64,000 nucleotides of DNA from positions 558,001 through 622,000 of the forward strand of contig OZ252011.1 in the NCBI GenBank assembly GCA_965247355.1, read 5' to 3'. Source of the DNA: RHLJ01 sp965247355. Its GTDB lineage: Bacteria; Bacteroidota; Rhodothermia; Balneolales; Balneolaceae. Of the stretch, positions 8,625 to 16,821 are shown piece by piece; the first letter of the stretch is position 1; each line of letters opens with the position of its first letter. Position numbers and translations under genes: made by a program. Below the pieces are notes generated by a model. It was not told where the DNA came from. It was given only the letters and a program-made list of their open reading frames with translations, and made no database searches.

Positions 8625-10016
8625 ATGGCAAAGCAAAAATCATCTTCAAAGAAAACTCTCTTTTGGATAGGCGGTATTATTGTTTTTCTGCTGGCGGTAG
8701 GAATTGGTCTTAAATCTGCCGGAGTAATTGGGGGAGAACCTCAGGGAACGAGTGTTGAAACAGCTAAGGCTAAACTCAAAACTATTACTCAGGTAGTTTC
8801 TGCCTCAGGTAAAATACAGCCTGAAGTTGAGGTTATTATTCGGCCGGATGTATCCGGGGAGATCATTAACCTGGCAGTTAAAGAAGGTGATTTTGTTCGT
8901 AAAGGCGATTTACTGGTTCGTATCAAACCAGATATTTACCAGGCTCAGATTGATAATCTAAATGCTGCTTTACTTACCCAAAAAGCCAGATTAGAGCAAA
9001 CCAGAGCGACTCTGATTCAGGCTGAAGCTGCTCATAAAAGAGATAAAGAACTTTTTGATAAGAAAGTAATTTCAGAAATGGATTACATTCAAACGAAGTC
9101 AAATTGGGATTCTCAAAAGGCAAGCTTAAAAGCTGCTGAATACCAAATTCAAAGTGCTGAGGCACAACTTCGTCAGGCAGAAGAAGAACTTGAACAAACT
9201 GTGATTCGGGCGCCGCAGGATGGTACCGTAACCGGCCTTGCAATAGAGGAAGGAGAACGGGTATTGGGTAATTCCCAAATGGCGGGAACTGAAATGATGC
9301 GGGTTTCTCTACTTGACAGAATGGAAGTGCTCGTAGAAGTAAATGAGAATGATATCGTAAACGTATCATTGACAGACACAACTCGAATTGAAGTGGATGC
9401 TTATCCTGAGCGTAGATTCAACGGAATTGTCACTGAGATTGCTAACTCAGCACAAATAACTGGTGCAGGGTCTAATGAGCAGGTAACAAACTATCAGGTT
9501 AAAGTAAGAATTGTTACTCCTCATAACCCCGGGCTGTCAGGTGGGGAACTTGTGCAAACTGAAGCCCCTGAGAATCCCGAAGAAGCTTTTGTGCCAAATT
9601 TCAAGCCAGGAATGTCCGCTACTGTGGATATAGAGACACAAACTGCTGTAAACGTTGTTTCGGTACCTATTCAGGCAGTAACCGTTCGTGACTTCGCATT
9701 AGACAAAGAAGAGACAAAAGAAGAAGGTTCCAACGAAAGTGATGAAGCTCAAATAGAAATGGCTTCTGCACAAGAAACTGATGACCTTATAATTAAACGA
9801 GAAGATTTTCGGAAAGTCGTTTTTAAAGTTGTTGATGGGGAAGCTATTCGTGTTCCTGTTGAAACTGGAATTAGCGATAATACGCATATGCAGATTACAA
9901 GCGGGGTAGAAGCAGGAGATGAAATTGTGATAGGTAGTTACCGAACACTATCAAGGAATTTAAAAAATGGTGATAAAGTAACTGTATCTAACAACGAAGA
10001 AAACGCAAGCGAATAA
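8625..10016 (+). CDS. HlyD/MacA-type periplasmic adaptor subunit
   Basis: At 463 residues it is longer than MacA (about 370). An N-terminal membrane anchor (about 10-30) is followed by a lipoyl/barrel-sandwich half (VIIRPDVSGEIINLAVKEGD, about 70-90), a long coiled-coil hairpin (about 105-190), the second lipoyl half (VIRAPQDGTVTGLAIEEGER), a beta-barrel and a membrane-proximal domain ending VEAGDEIVIGS. An acidic insertion at about 360-385 (KEETKEEGSNESDEAQ) is unusual and probably a flexible loop. The protein bridges the TolC channel and the two MacB-like permeases. It lies 16 bases before the ATPase gene. Confidence 0.9.
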   Translation: MAKQKSSSKKTLFWIGGIIVFLLAVGIGLKSAGVIGGEPQGTSVETAKAKLKTITQVVSASGKIQPEVEVIIRPDVSGEIINLAVKEGDFVRKGDLLVRIKPDIYQAQIDNLNAALLTQKARLEQTRATLIQAEAAHKRDKELFDKKVISEMDYIQTKSNWDSQKASLKAAEYQIQSAEAQLRQAEEELEQTVIRAPQDGTVTGLAIEEGERVLGNSQMAGTEMMRVSLLDRMEVLVEVNENDIVNVSLTDTTRIEVDAYPERRFNGIVTEIANSAQITGAGSNEQVTNYQVKVRIVTPHNPGLSGGELVQTEAPENPEEAFVPNFKPGMSATVDIETQTAVNVVSVPIQAVTVRDFALDKEETKEEGSNESDEAQIEMASAQETDDLIIKREDFRKVVFKVVDGEAIRVPVETGISDNTHMQITSGVEAGDEIVIGSYRTLSRNLKNGDKVTVSNNEENASE

Positions 10017-10032
10017 TATTTAGGGAAAAATA

Positions 10033-10758
10033 ATGAGCGATAAAAAAGCTGTAATTCAAATTACTGACCTGACCCGAACTTATCAGATGGGTGAGACTTT
10101 GGTAAGGGCACTGGCAGGGGTTTCATTTAATGTTGATGAAAATGAATATATCGCTATCATGGGGCCTTCAGGTTCCGGTAAGTCGACCTTAATGAATATG
10201 ATTGGGTGCCTTGATACGCCTAGCTCAGGAGAATATATTCTGAATGGAAATCGTGTTAGTCAAATGGATGATGCTGAGCTTGCTGAAGTTCGAAATCGTG
10301 AAATTGGATTTGTTTTCCAGACATTTAACCTCCTGCCCAGAACAAGCTGCCTTGCTAATGTTGAACTTCCTTTGATTTATGCAGGTATGAAATCATCTGA
10401 GCGTAAAGAACGAGCAGCAGAAGTACTTGATAAAGTGGGGCTGGGTGATCGAATGGATCATAAACCTAATGAACTTTCCGGTGGACAGCGCCAGCGTGTG
10501 GCTATTGCCCGTGCATTGGTTAATAACCCATCTATTTTACTTGCTGATGAACCTACCGGTAACCTTGATACCAAAACCGGAGATGAAATCATGCTCTTAT
10601 TTGAGGAACTATACCGACAAGGTAATACGATAATTCTGGTTACTCATGAAGATGAGATTTCAAGATATTCCAGACGAGTAGTAAGGTTGAGAGATGGATT
10701 AATAGAATCTGATACGCCAGTCGAAAATCCCGTCCTTGCCGGAAAAGAATTGGTATAA
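10033..10758 (+). CDS. MacB/LolD-type ABC transporter ATP-binding protein
   Basis: The protein has 241 residues. Walker A is GPSGSGKST (about 44-52), the Q-loop is in FVFQTFNLLPR, the signature is LSGGQRQRVAIARAL, Walker B is ILLADEPTG, and the switch histidine is in VTHE. This subgroup energises MacB/LolC-type permeases, so it most likely serves the two permeases at 3612-6061, which have no ATPase domain of their own. It is the last gene of the cluster and is followed directly by a strong terminator. Confidence 0.93.
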   Translation: MSDKKAVIQITDLTRTYQMGETLVRALAGVSFNVDENEYIAIMGPSGSGKSTLMNMIGCLDTPSSGEYILNGNRVSQMDDAELAEVRNREIGFVFQTFNLLPRTSCLANVELPLIYAGMKSSERKERAAEVLDKVGLGDRMDHKPNELSGGQRQRVAIARALVNNPSILLADEPTGNLDTKTGDEIMLLFEELYRQGNTIILVTHEDEISRYSRRVVRLRDGLIESDTPVENPVLAGKELV

Positions 10759-10788
10759 AAAAAGGCGCCCGATTGAGCGCCTTTTTTA
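10757..10788. terminator. Bidirectional intrinsic terminator
   Basis: GGCGC (10764-10768) pairs with GCGCC (10777-10781), and the flanking A6 and T6 runs extend the stem. It can serve the efflux cluster on the + strand and the gene ending at 10812 on the - strand. Confidence 0.9.
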
Positions 10789-10811
10789 TTTCTTAAAACT
10801 TTTGAATTGTT

Positions 10812-11819
10812 TTAGTTTCTAAATCCGAAACCAACACCTGCATTAACTGTCGCGTATTCAGCTAAAGTTGCTTCAGCATAAATTCGGAAAAAAGCGATTT
10901 TGAATTGAACCCCACCTAATGCATGTATTCCTGCATCACTCTCCTGAGTATAAGAAACCGGGTCGCTAATAATAGTACTAGCAGGTTCTGTTCCGATTAC
11001 ATAATCTCCTAACATGTTTAATTCAAAACTACCAGTTTGGTAACCAACACCTGCATATGCAGAAATGAAAGGAAGTGTCTTGCCAACAAGAGCATTTAGT
11101 ACAAAAGTATTTGTTGAAGTTTCAACTACCTGATCTGTCGCTCCCGGATTAAATTCCAGATCTGCATTCATATCGATTTGTGAGAAAGCAGCCATCACAG
11201 AAATATCAACCGGAAGTAATTTTCCGCCAGGAATCCATTGGTTCAAACCATGTTTAACACCGGCTCCAATAAGAGATACATTTCCATAATCACCTAACGA
11301 AGTTTCGGGGATATAGCGGAGCGTGATATCAGTTCCTTTAATTAAACCAACATTAGCCTGTATCATTGCCGTTGGAACATATTCGAATCCAGTACCTCCA
11401 GGTAAAGTAAATGAAAATGAATTGTTGGGATCTGTAGAAGAAATTGTTTGTCCACTGCTGTTCTCTCCGGAAATAGTACTGGTTGATGTCCCGGTTACGA
11501 GAACATTTTCTAATCCGATTTGAGAGGCATCAAATGATTGACCGCTGGAAGGTACTGCAGCAACAGCTGCTCTAACCTGAATACTAAAGCCAAGTGTTTT
11601 AGTAGCTGCGGCTTTGGTTGTCCATCCGGAATTTAGTGTGGTTGCCAGACCGGTTGGCAAAGGACTTAAGTACGCTTTTGTTAAAGCGGTTGCATTATCA
11701 GCTCCTGATTCGAGAAATGCTTCGATTTCTTCTAACTGAGCTTGAGCAGGGTTTGATATTAAAAGAGCTGCCAGAAAAGCTGCTCCAAATAAAATTTTTC
11801 TTGATAAACGGTAGTACAT
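10812..11819 (-). CDS. DUF6588-like outer membrane protein
   Basis: The protein has 335 residues with a signal peptide ending at about residue 27 (NPAQAQ). The N-terminal stretch with AYLSPLPTGLATTLNSGW matches what I recall of the DUF6588 family, found mainly in Bacteroidota-related genomes. The remainder is glycine-rich alternating strand and ends in aromatic-containing VGFGFRN, as in an 8- to 12-strand outer-membrane barrel. The function is unknown. An unusually strong ribosome binding site, GGAGG, lies 5 bases before the ATG. It is a single gene, convergent with the efflux cluster. Confidence 0.65.
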   Translation of the reverse strand: MYYRLSRKILFGAAFLAALLISNPAQAQLEEIEAFLESGADNATALTKAYLSPLPTGLATTLNSGWTTKAAATKTLGFSIQVRAAVAAVPSSGQSFDASQIGLENVLVTGTSTSTISGENSSGQTISSTDPNNSFSFTLPGGTGFEYVPTAMIQANVGLIKGTDITLRYIPETSLGDYGNVSLIGAGVKHGLNQWIPGGKLLPVDISVMAAFSQIDMNADLEFNPGATDQVVETSTNTFVLNALVGKTLPFISAYAGVGYQTGSFELNMLGDYVIGTEPASTIISDPVSYTQESDAGIHALGGVQFKIAFFRIYAEATLAEYATVNAGVGFGFRN

Positions 11820-11820
11820 A

Positions 11821-11831
11821 TTAACCTCCAG
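11821..11831 (-). promoter_or_regulatory. Strong Shine-Dalgarno site of the DUF6588-like gene
   Basis: The - strand reads CTGGAGGTTAATATG, so a consensus GGAGG lies at 5 bases from the start codon. Most starts in this window have only A-rich leaders, so this one stands out and fixes the start. Confidence 0.6.
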
Positions 11832-11914
11832 GTTATCTGTTTTGGATATTTACCTAATATTAGCAATAAAATTCCGAAATCTAATACCTTATTTGAGGTA
11901 TTTAACAGATTGTG

Positions 11915-12820
11915 CTACAAGGACTCCAGTATTTTTATGTAGGAATCGTATCGACCGGGATCAATCTTACCTTGTTCAAAGGCTTCCATAACCCCGCATT
12001 GTGGTTCATGAAGATGAGTACAAGTGTTGAATTTACAGTTTTGACGGGGTTCCATCATCTCGGGAAAATAAAGTGACAATTCCCACGGCTCAATATTAAA
12101 AAGCCCAAATTCACGAATTCCGGGAGTATCTGCTAAGTATCCACCATTAGAAAGCTTGATTAGTTTGGCAAAGGTGGTTGTATGTTTTCCTTTGTTTGAA
12201 AACGAGGAAATTTCACCAACTTTTTCTGAATAGCTTGGATCAATAGCATTTAAAAGGCTGGTTTTACCAACTCCGGAAGGTCCGATAAAAACAGAAGTTT
12301 TATCTGCTAACTCGTTTTTTAGAGATTTTAGTGATTCAGTGTTGGTAGCTGTACATGTAAAGAAGGTGTAACCAAGATTTCCATAAAGTTCCTCAAGCTG
12401 CTCTACATAAGTTTCAGCTTTATCGGTAGCTAAATCCATTTTATTGATAATAATTGCACCTGGAACATCATAAGCCTCGCAGGTAACCAAAAAACGATCA
12501 ATAAATCCTTCTTTTAGTTTCGGCTGTTTGACGGATTGTACCACAAAGGCTATATCCAAATTGGAGACAAGGATTTGCTCTCCTCTGCGTCCATGTGTGG
12601 CTTGTCGGGTGATGTAATTATCCCGTTCGTGGATGTTCTCAATATTGCCACTTCCATCTTTTCCTATGGTAATATCCACCCAGTCGCCAACAGCAATCGG
12701 ATTGGTGACTTGTTTCCCTTCCAAACGAAAACGGCCTGGTAAACGACTTTGAACTATTTCTTCACCAGTATCGACTTTGTACCAACTTCCGGTAGATTGA
12801 ATGACTCTTCCTTTTTGCAT
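11915..12820 (-). CDS. rsgA: Small ribosomal subunit biogenesis GTPase RsgA
   Basis: I chose the ATG at 12820 (MQKGRVIQSTG, 301 residues); the frame stays open 11 codons further, but that extension is not family-like. An OB-fold domain (about 1-75) is followed by a circularly permuted GTPase domain, with NKMD coming before the P-loop GPSGVGKTSLLNAI, and DTPG after it. The C-terminal zinc knuckle is C-x6-C-x-H-x5-C (NCKFNTCTHLHEPQCG). RsgA helps late maturation of the 30S subunit. The gene stands alone. Confidence 0.95.
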   Translation of the reverse strand: MQKGRVIQSTGSWYKVDTGEEIVQSRLPGRFRLEGKQVTNPIAVGDWVDITIGKDGSGNIENIHERDNYITRQATHGRRGEQILVSNLDIAFVVQSVKQPKLKEGFIDRFLVTCEAYDVPGAIIINKMDLATDKAETYVEQLEELYGNLGYTFFTCTATNTESLKSLKNELADKTSVFIGPSGVGKTSLLNAIDPSYSEKVGEISSFSNKGKHTTTFAKLIKLSNGGYLADTPGIREFGLFNIEPWELSLYFPEMMEPRQNCKFNTCTHLHEPQCGVMEAFEQGKIDPGRYDSYIKILESL

Positions 12821-12865
12821 ACAAGAAAATAAGGAAGAGCAGGGGATAGACAAGCAATTAATTAA

Positions 12866-12902
12866 ATAAAAAAAGCCTCAGGTAAAAAACTGAGGCTTAA
12901 TT
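12866..12902 (-). terminator. Intrinsic terminator after the PfpI gene
   Basis: On the - strand AAGCCTCAG pairs with CTGAGGCTT across an 8-base loop (arms 12873-12881 and 12890-12898), followed by a T-rich run. It lies just past the stop of the gene at 12920 and before rsgA. Confidence 0.88.
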
Positions 12903-12919
12903 TTAATCTGCAGTATCGA

Positions 12920-13486
12920 TCAGGCAGTCATTTGTGCTTTATGAACTCCTTCCCGGAATTCTTCAATCATTTTACGATTGAAAGCGGGCAGATCTTCAGG
13001 AGAACGACTTGTCGTTAATCCCTGGTCTACCACAACTTCATTATCCACCCAACGCGCGCCAGCGTTTTTAAGATCGTTTTTGATAGAAGGATAAGAAGTT
13101 AGTTCCCGACCCTGTAGCACGTCTGTATCAATTAATATTTGCGGTCCATGGCAGATAGCTGCAACAGGTTTACCTGATTCAAAGAATGCTCTTACGAATT
13201 TAATCGCTTCTTCATTCATCCTTAATTGATCGGGATTTAGCACACCACCGGGGAGTAATAATGCATCAAAACTTTCTTCAGAAGCTTTGGCGATAGTTGA
13301 ATCCACATCAAAATCTTTTCCCCATTTATCAGAATTCCAACTTTTAATAGTACCTGATTCAGGAGCTATGATAAATGTGTTAGCGCCAGCTTTTTCTAAT
13401 GCTTCTTTAGGACTTGTAAGTTCTACTTCTTCAAATCCATTAGTTGCCAGAATAGCTATGTTCTTTTCTTTTAACTCACCTTTCAT
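12920..13486 (-). CDS. DJ-1/PfpI family protein (type 1 glutamine amidotransferase-like)
   Basis: The protein has 188 residues. The nucleophile elbow AICHGPQ places Cys112-His113, and GFEEVEL near the N terminus holds the conserved glutamate. LLPGGVLNPDQLR is the usual PfpI segment. Members act as proteases, deglycases or general stress proteins (YhbO/GSP18 type); which of these applies cannot be told from sequence. The start has a good Shine-Dalgarno site, AAGGAGA, 5 bases upstream. The gene is single, with its own terminator. Confidence 0.85.
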   Translation of the reverse strand: MKGELKEKNIAILATNGFEEVELTSPKEALEKAGANTFIIAPESGTIKSWNSDKWGKDFDVDSTIAKASEESFDALLLPGGVLNPDQLRMNEEAIKFVRAFFESGKPVAAICHGPQILIDTDVLQGRELTSYPSIKNDLKNAGARWVDNEVVVDQGLTTSRSPEDLPAFNRKMIEEFREGVHKAQMTA

Positions 13487-13642
13487 AGGTATCTCCTTAA
13501 TTTTATTAATATTACATTATTATAAAGAGGAGTGAGAGCCATTTTGTTCCATTAAAATGCGAATGTTGGATTAGTAGTATTTATAATTAAAATAGGTGAT
13601 ACTTATCATGCCTGAAACCTAAATCAAATCCATAAAAGTAAG

Positions 13643-14116
13643 ATGTATAGGAAAACTATTTTAATTTCAGCACTTCTTTTGGTTACTAATGTAGCTGTAT
13701 CTCAGACCGTAGAAATAGACAATTTTTGGACTGAAATGTCACGCACTGTAGCTGAAGGTAATTTCAAAGAATACTCTGCTATGTACCATCCGGATGCGAT
13801 TCTGGTAGAAGGAATATCTAAAACCAGCTACCCGATTTCGCAGGCACTTGCTGGATGGAAGCAGGGATTTGATAATACTAAAGCCGGAACTATGAAGGCG
13901 GGAGTAGAATTCCGGTTTTCAGAGCGGTTACATAGTGAGAATACAGCTCATGATACAGGTATTTTCAAATATTCCTGGCAATCCGAAGGGGAAGAAATGC
14001 AGTCGATATTAATCCATTTTCAAGGGTTACTAACCAAGGCAAGTGGCGAATGGAAAATGATGATGGAATATCAGATTTCCCAGGCTACTGTTGAGGAATG
14101 GGAAGCGTTGAGATAA
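13643..14116 (+). CDS. Secreted SnoaL/DUF4440-like (NTF2-fold) protein
   Basis: The protein has 157 residues with a signal peptide to about residue 20 (LLLVTNVAVSQ). The mature part follows the NTF2-fold pattern: a helical start with a YSAMYHPDAILVEG segment, then strands ending in KMMMEYQISQ. No metal or catalytic motif is certain. The role is unknown; homologues with this fold are small-molecule binders or enzymes. It is a single gene, convergent with lon across a strong hairpin. Confidence 0.6.
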   Translation: MYRKTILISALLLVTNVAVSQTVEIDNFWTEMSRTVAEGNFKEYSAMYHPDAILVEGISKTSYPISQALAGWKQGFDNTKAGTMKAGVEFRFSERLHSENTAHDTGIFKYSWQSEGEEMQSILIHFQGLLTKASGEWKMMMEYQISQATVEEWEALR

Positions 14117-14127
14117 TTCTCAAAATA

Positions 14128-14159
14128 CTGTAGATGCGTTTTATGAAACGCATCTACAG
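14128..14159. terminator. Bidirectional terminator hairpin
   Basis: This is a perfect 14-base-pair inverted repeat, CTGTAGATGCGTTT (14128-14141) with AAACGCATCTACAG (14146-14159) and a 4-base loop. It lies between the convergent gene ends at 14116 and 14176. There is no long T tract directly after it, but the stem strength and position support termination on both strands. Confidence 0.7.
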
Positions 14160-14175
14160 ATTTAGATCAAATTTT

Positions 14176-16701
14176 TTAGTTAGAAACAGATACCTGTTCT
14201 GTTTTTCCATTCTTTCCTGAAACCGCAGATTTGTGAGCATCGCTTACTTTAAAGTATTCAGCTGGTTCATTTACCGAATCTTTCTCAAGAATAATATCAA
14301 GCAATGATTCCATGCGCTCCAGGTATTGAACTTCAAGATCGCCAATTACATCTTCTTCGATGTCAGCTACATCTTTTTCGTTCTTTTTTGGAAGCAGTAC
14401 TTTTTTGATCCCGGCTCGTTTAGCAGCCAAAACTTTTTCTTTTATTCCACCCACAGGGAGAACCATTCCCCGAAGTGTTATCTCTCCCGTTAGTGCTACT
14501 GTACCTTTAACTTTACGTTGAGTAAAAATGGAGGCAATGGCACTCATAAGAGAAACTCCTGCAGAAGGTCCATCTTTAGGAACTGCTCCCGCAGGTACGT
14601 GAATGTGTAAATCCCAGTATTTAAAAGCTTCCTCAGGAATTCCAATTTCTTCAGCATGTGCCTTTAGATAGGATATAGCGAGCATGGCCGATTCTTTCAT
14701 CACATCGCCAAGTTGACCGGTAATATTAAGTTTACCAGATCCTTTGGAAACACTTGCTTCAATAAAGAGTATGTCTCCACCAAAAGGAGTCCATGCAAGT
14801 CCGGTAGCAACCCCGGGAACGGTAGTACGTTCAGCGATATCACTAAAGAACTTCTGTTTTCCCAGGAAATCCTCAACATCCGGCTTAGTTACTTTAAACT
14901 CTTCGAGTTCTCCGGAAGCTACCTTTGCAGCAACTCCGCGGCAAACAGCTCCAACCTGACGATCCAGATTTCTTACGCCAGACTCACGTGTATATTCGTC
15001 AATGATTCGTTCGATTGCAGAATCTTCAAATTCTATCTGGTCAGCTTTCAAGCCATTTTCTTTAACTTGTTTTGGAATCAGATACTTTTTGGCAATCTCT
15101 GTTTTTTCTTCAAGAGTATATCCGCTAATATTGATAATCTCCATTCGGTCTCTAAGCGGAGCTGGTATAGTTTCCAAAGAGTTTGCTGTAGCTATGAAAA
15201 GAACCTTCGAAAGATCATATTCCAGTTCCAGATAGTTATCGCTGAAGGTATCGTTCTGTTCCGGGTCAAGTACCTCTAGCAGGGCAGAGGTTGGATCCCC
15301 ACGATAGTCTGCACCTACTTTATCAATTTCATCCAGCATGATAACCGGATTTCCTTTACCAGCTTTTTTCATCGAGCGGATAATTCGTCCGGGAAGGGCA
15401 CCAATGTAGGTTCTTCGGTGGCCTCTGATCTCAGCTTCGTCTCTGATACCACCTAAGCTGAAGCGTTCAAATTCGCGATTTAAAGCTCTGGCAATAGATT
15501 TACCAAGCGATGTCTTGCCAACTCCCGGAGGCCCGTAAAAACAAAGAATAGGGGCCTTCATATCCTTTTTAAGCTTAAGCACCGCTAAGTATTCAATAAT
15601 TCTCTTTTTTACCTTCTCAAGACCGTAATGATCTTCATCCAATACCTTTCTTGCGAATTCCAGATCCAGTTTGTCTTCGGAGTATTCCTCCCAGGGAAGA
15701 TCAAGAATCCATTCTACATAACTGTGAATGATTCCATAATTCGGTGAAGCGTTAGGAGTCATCTCCAATCGTTGAAGTTCTTTTTCAGCAACTTCTTTGG
15801 CGTGATCGGGGAGAGCTTTTTCTTCTAATTTCTTTCTGAGTTTCTCAACATCCTGTTGTTCAGCACCTTCACCCAATTCTTCCTGAATAGCCTTCATCTG
15901 CTGGCGTAGATAAAACTCACGCTGCTGATCGTCGATATCCGATTTTACTTTGGTACGGATTTTCTCGCTCATATCGAGCACCTGAAGTTCCTGTTCAAGG
16001 AATTCCATTATCTTTTCCAGATTCTCTGAAAACTTTGGCGTTTCCAGCAAATCCTGCTTCTCATCCAGCCCCACATTCAAATTAGAAGCGATGAAATTCA
16101 GCAGAAAAGTTGGACTGTTGATATTGTTTACCGCAACAGCAGCTTCAGAAGGAATATTTGGGGATTTGTTGATGATATTTACTGCCGTCTCTTTCACATT
16201 ACGCACAGATGCATCCAATTCTAATCCCTGAATGTCCATCTCTTTTGGGAAAGTAGTTACTTTTGCCTTGAAATAAGGCTGATCCTGAGTGAACTCTTCT
16301 ACTTCAAAAACTGATTTTCCCTGAATTACAATACTCCGGCTACCATCAGGCATTTTGATGAGTTTCAGAATTTGTGCAACTGTACCTCTCCTGTGCAGGT
16401 CATCATATTCAGGTTCCTCAACATCCATGTCTCTTTGAGTTACCACACCAATAGTTTTGTCTCCGGCATAAGCTTCTTTCACTAAAGCCAATGAGCGATC
16501 CCGTCCTACGGTTATGGGTACAACTACCCCAGGAAATAGAACTGTGTTTTTAAGTGGGAGTATAGGTAAGCTTTCCGGGACCAGCGCTTCTGTTAACGCT
16601 TTTTCCTCTTCTTCAGACATCAGTGGTATAGCTTGCTCAAAATCCTCAAAACCATCTTCTGATTGCCCTAATTCGTTAAATAAATCCAAACGTGTCTTCA
16701 T
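14176..16701 (-). CDS. lon: ATP-dependent protease Lon
   Basis: I chose the ATG at 16701 (841 residues); an open TTG 69 bases upstream would add an atypical basic tail. The N-terminal substrate domain begins at LPILPLKNTVLFPGVVVP (about 46-63). The AAA+ module has Walker A GPPGVGKTSLGKS and Walker B VIMLDEIDK. The C-terminal protease domain has the catalytic serine in PKDGPSAGVS and the catalytic lysine in GGIKEKVLAAKRAG. Lon degrades damaged and regulatory proteins in the cytoplasm. About 40 acidic residues precede the Lon core. No HrcA or heat-shock operator was recognised upstream. Confidence 0.96.
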   Translation of the reverse strand: MKTRLDLFNELGQSEDGFEDFEQAIPLMSEEEEKALTEALVPESLPILPLKNTVLFPGVVVPITVGRDRSLALVKEAYAGDKTIGVVTQRDMDVEEPEYDDLHRRGTVAQILKLIKMPDGSRSIVIQGKSVFEVEEFTQDQPYFKAKVTTFPKEMDIQGLELDASVRNVKETAVNIINKSPNIPSEAAVAVNNINSPTFLLNFIASNLNVGLDEKQDLLETPKFSENLEKIMEFLEQELQVLDMSEKIRTKVKSDIDDQQREFYLRQQMKAIQEELGEGAEQQDVEKLRKKLEEKALPDHAKEVAEKELQRLEMTPNASPNYGIIHSYVEWILDLPWEEYSEDKLDLEFARKVLDEDHYGLEKVKKRIIEYLAVLKLKKDMKAPILCFYGPPGVGKTSLGKSIARALNREFERFSLGGIRDEAEIRGHRRTYIGALPGRIIRSMKKAGKGNPVIMLDEIDKVGADYRGDPTSALLEVLDPEQNDTFSDNYLELEYDLSKVLFIATANSLETIPAPLRDRMEIINISGYTLEEKTEIAKKYLIPKQVKENGLKADQIEFEDSAIERIIDEYTRESGVRNLDRQVGAVCRGVAAKVASGELEEFKVTKPDVEDFLGKQKFFSDIAERTTVPGVATGLAWTPFGGDILFIEASVSKGSGKLNITGQLGDVMKESAMLAISYLKAHAEEIGIPEEAFKYWDLHIHVPAGAVPKDGPSAGVSLMSAIASIFTQRKVKGTVALTGEITLRGMVLPVGGIKEKVLAAKRAGIKKVLLPKKNEKDVADIEEDVIGDLEVQYLERMESLLDIILEKDSVNEPAEYFKVSDAHKSAVSGKNGKTEQVSVSN

Positions 16702-16821
16702 TAAATCCTTATGCTTTATATTTTGATGCTTATAACGCAAATACGAAGCCACTCGTTTACCATCCAACAAAGAGTCAGAAAAAAGAGCTCCTGTCAGAAA
16801 TGTAAGGCAAAGTGGCAGTCC

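Noticed and set aside
8974..9381. Antisense open frame of 135 codons within the adaptor gene
   Set aside because: It mirrors the coiled-coil repeats of the adaptor and shows no coding signs of its own.
14713..15279. Antisense open frame of 188 codons within lon
   Set aside because: Lon is unmistakable on the other strand; the antisense frame is rich in Ser/Phe/Asn and has no family-like motif.
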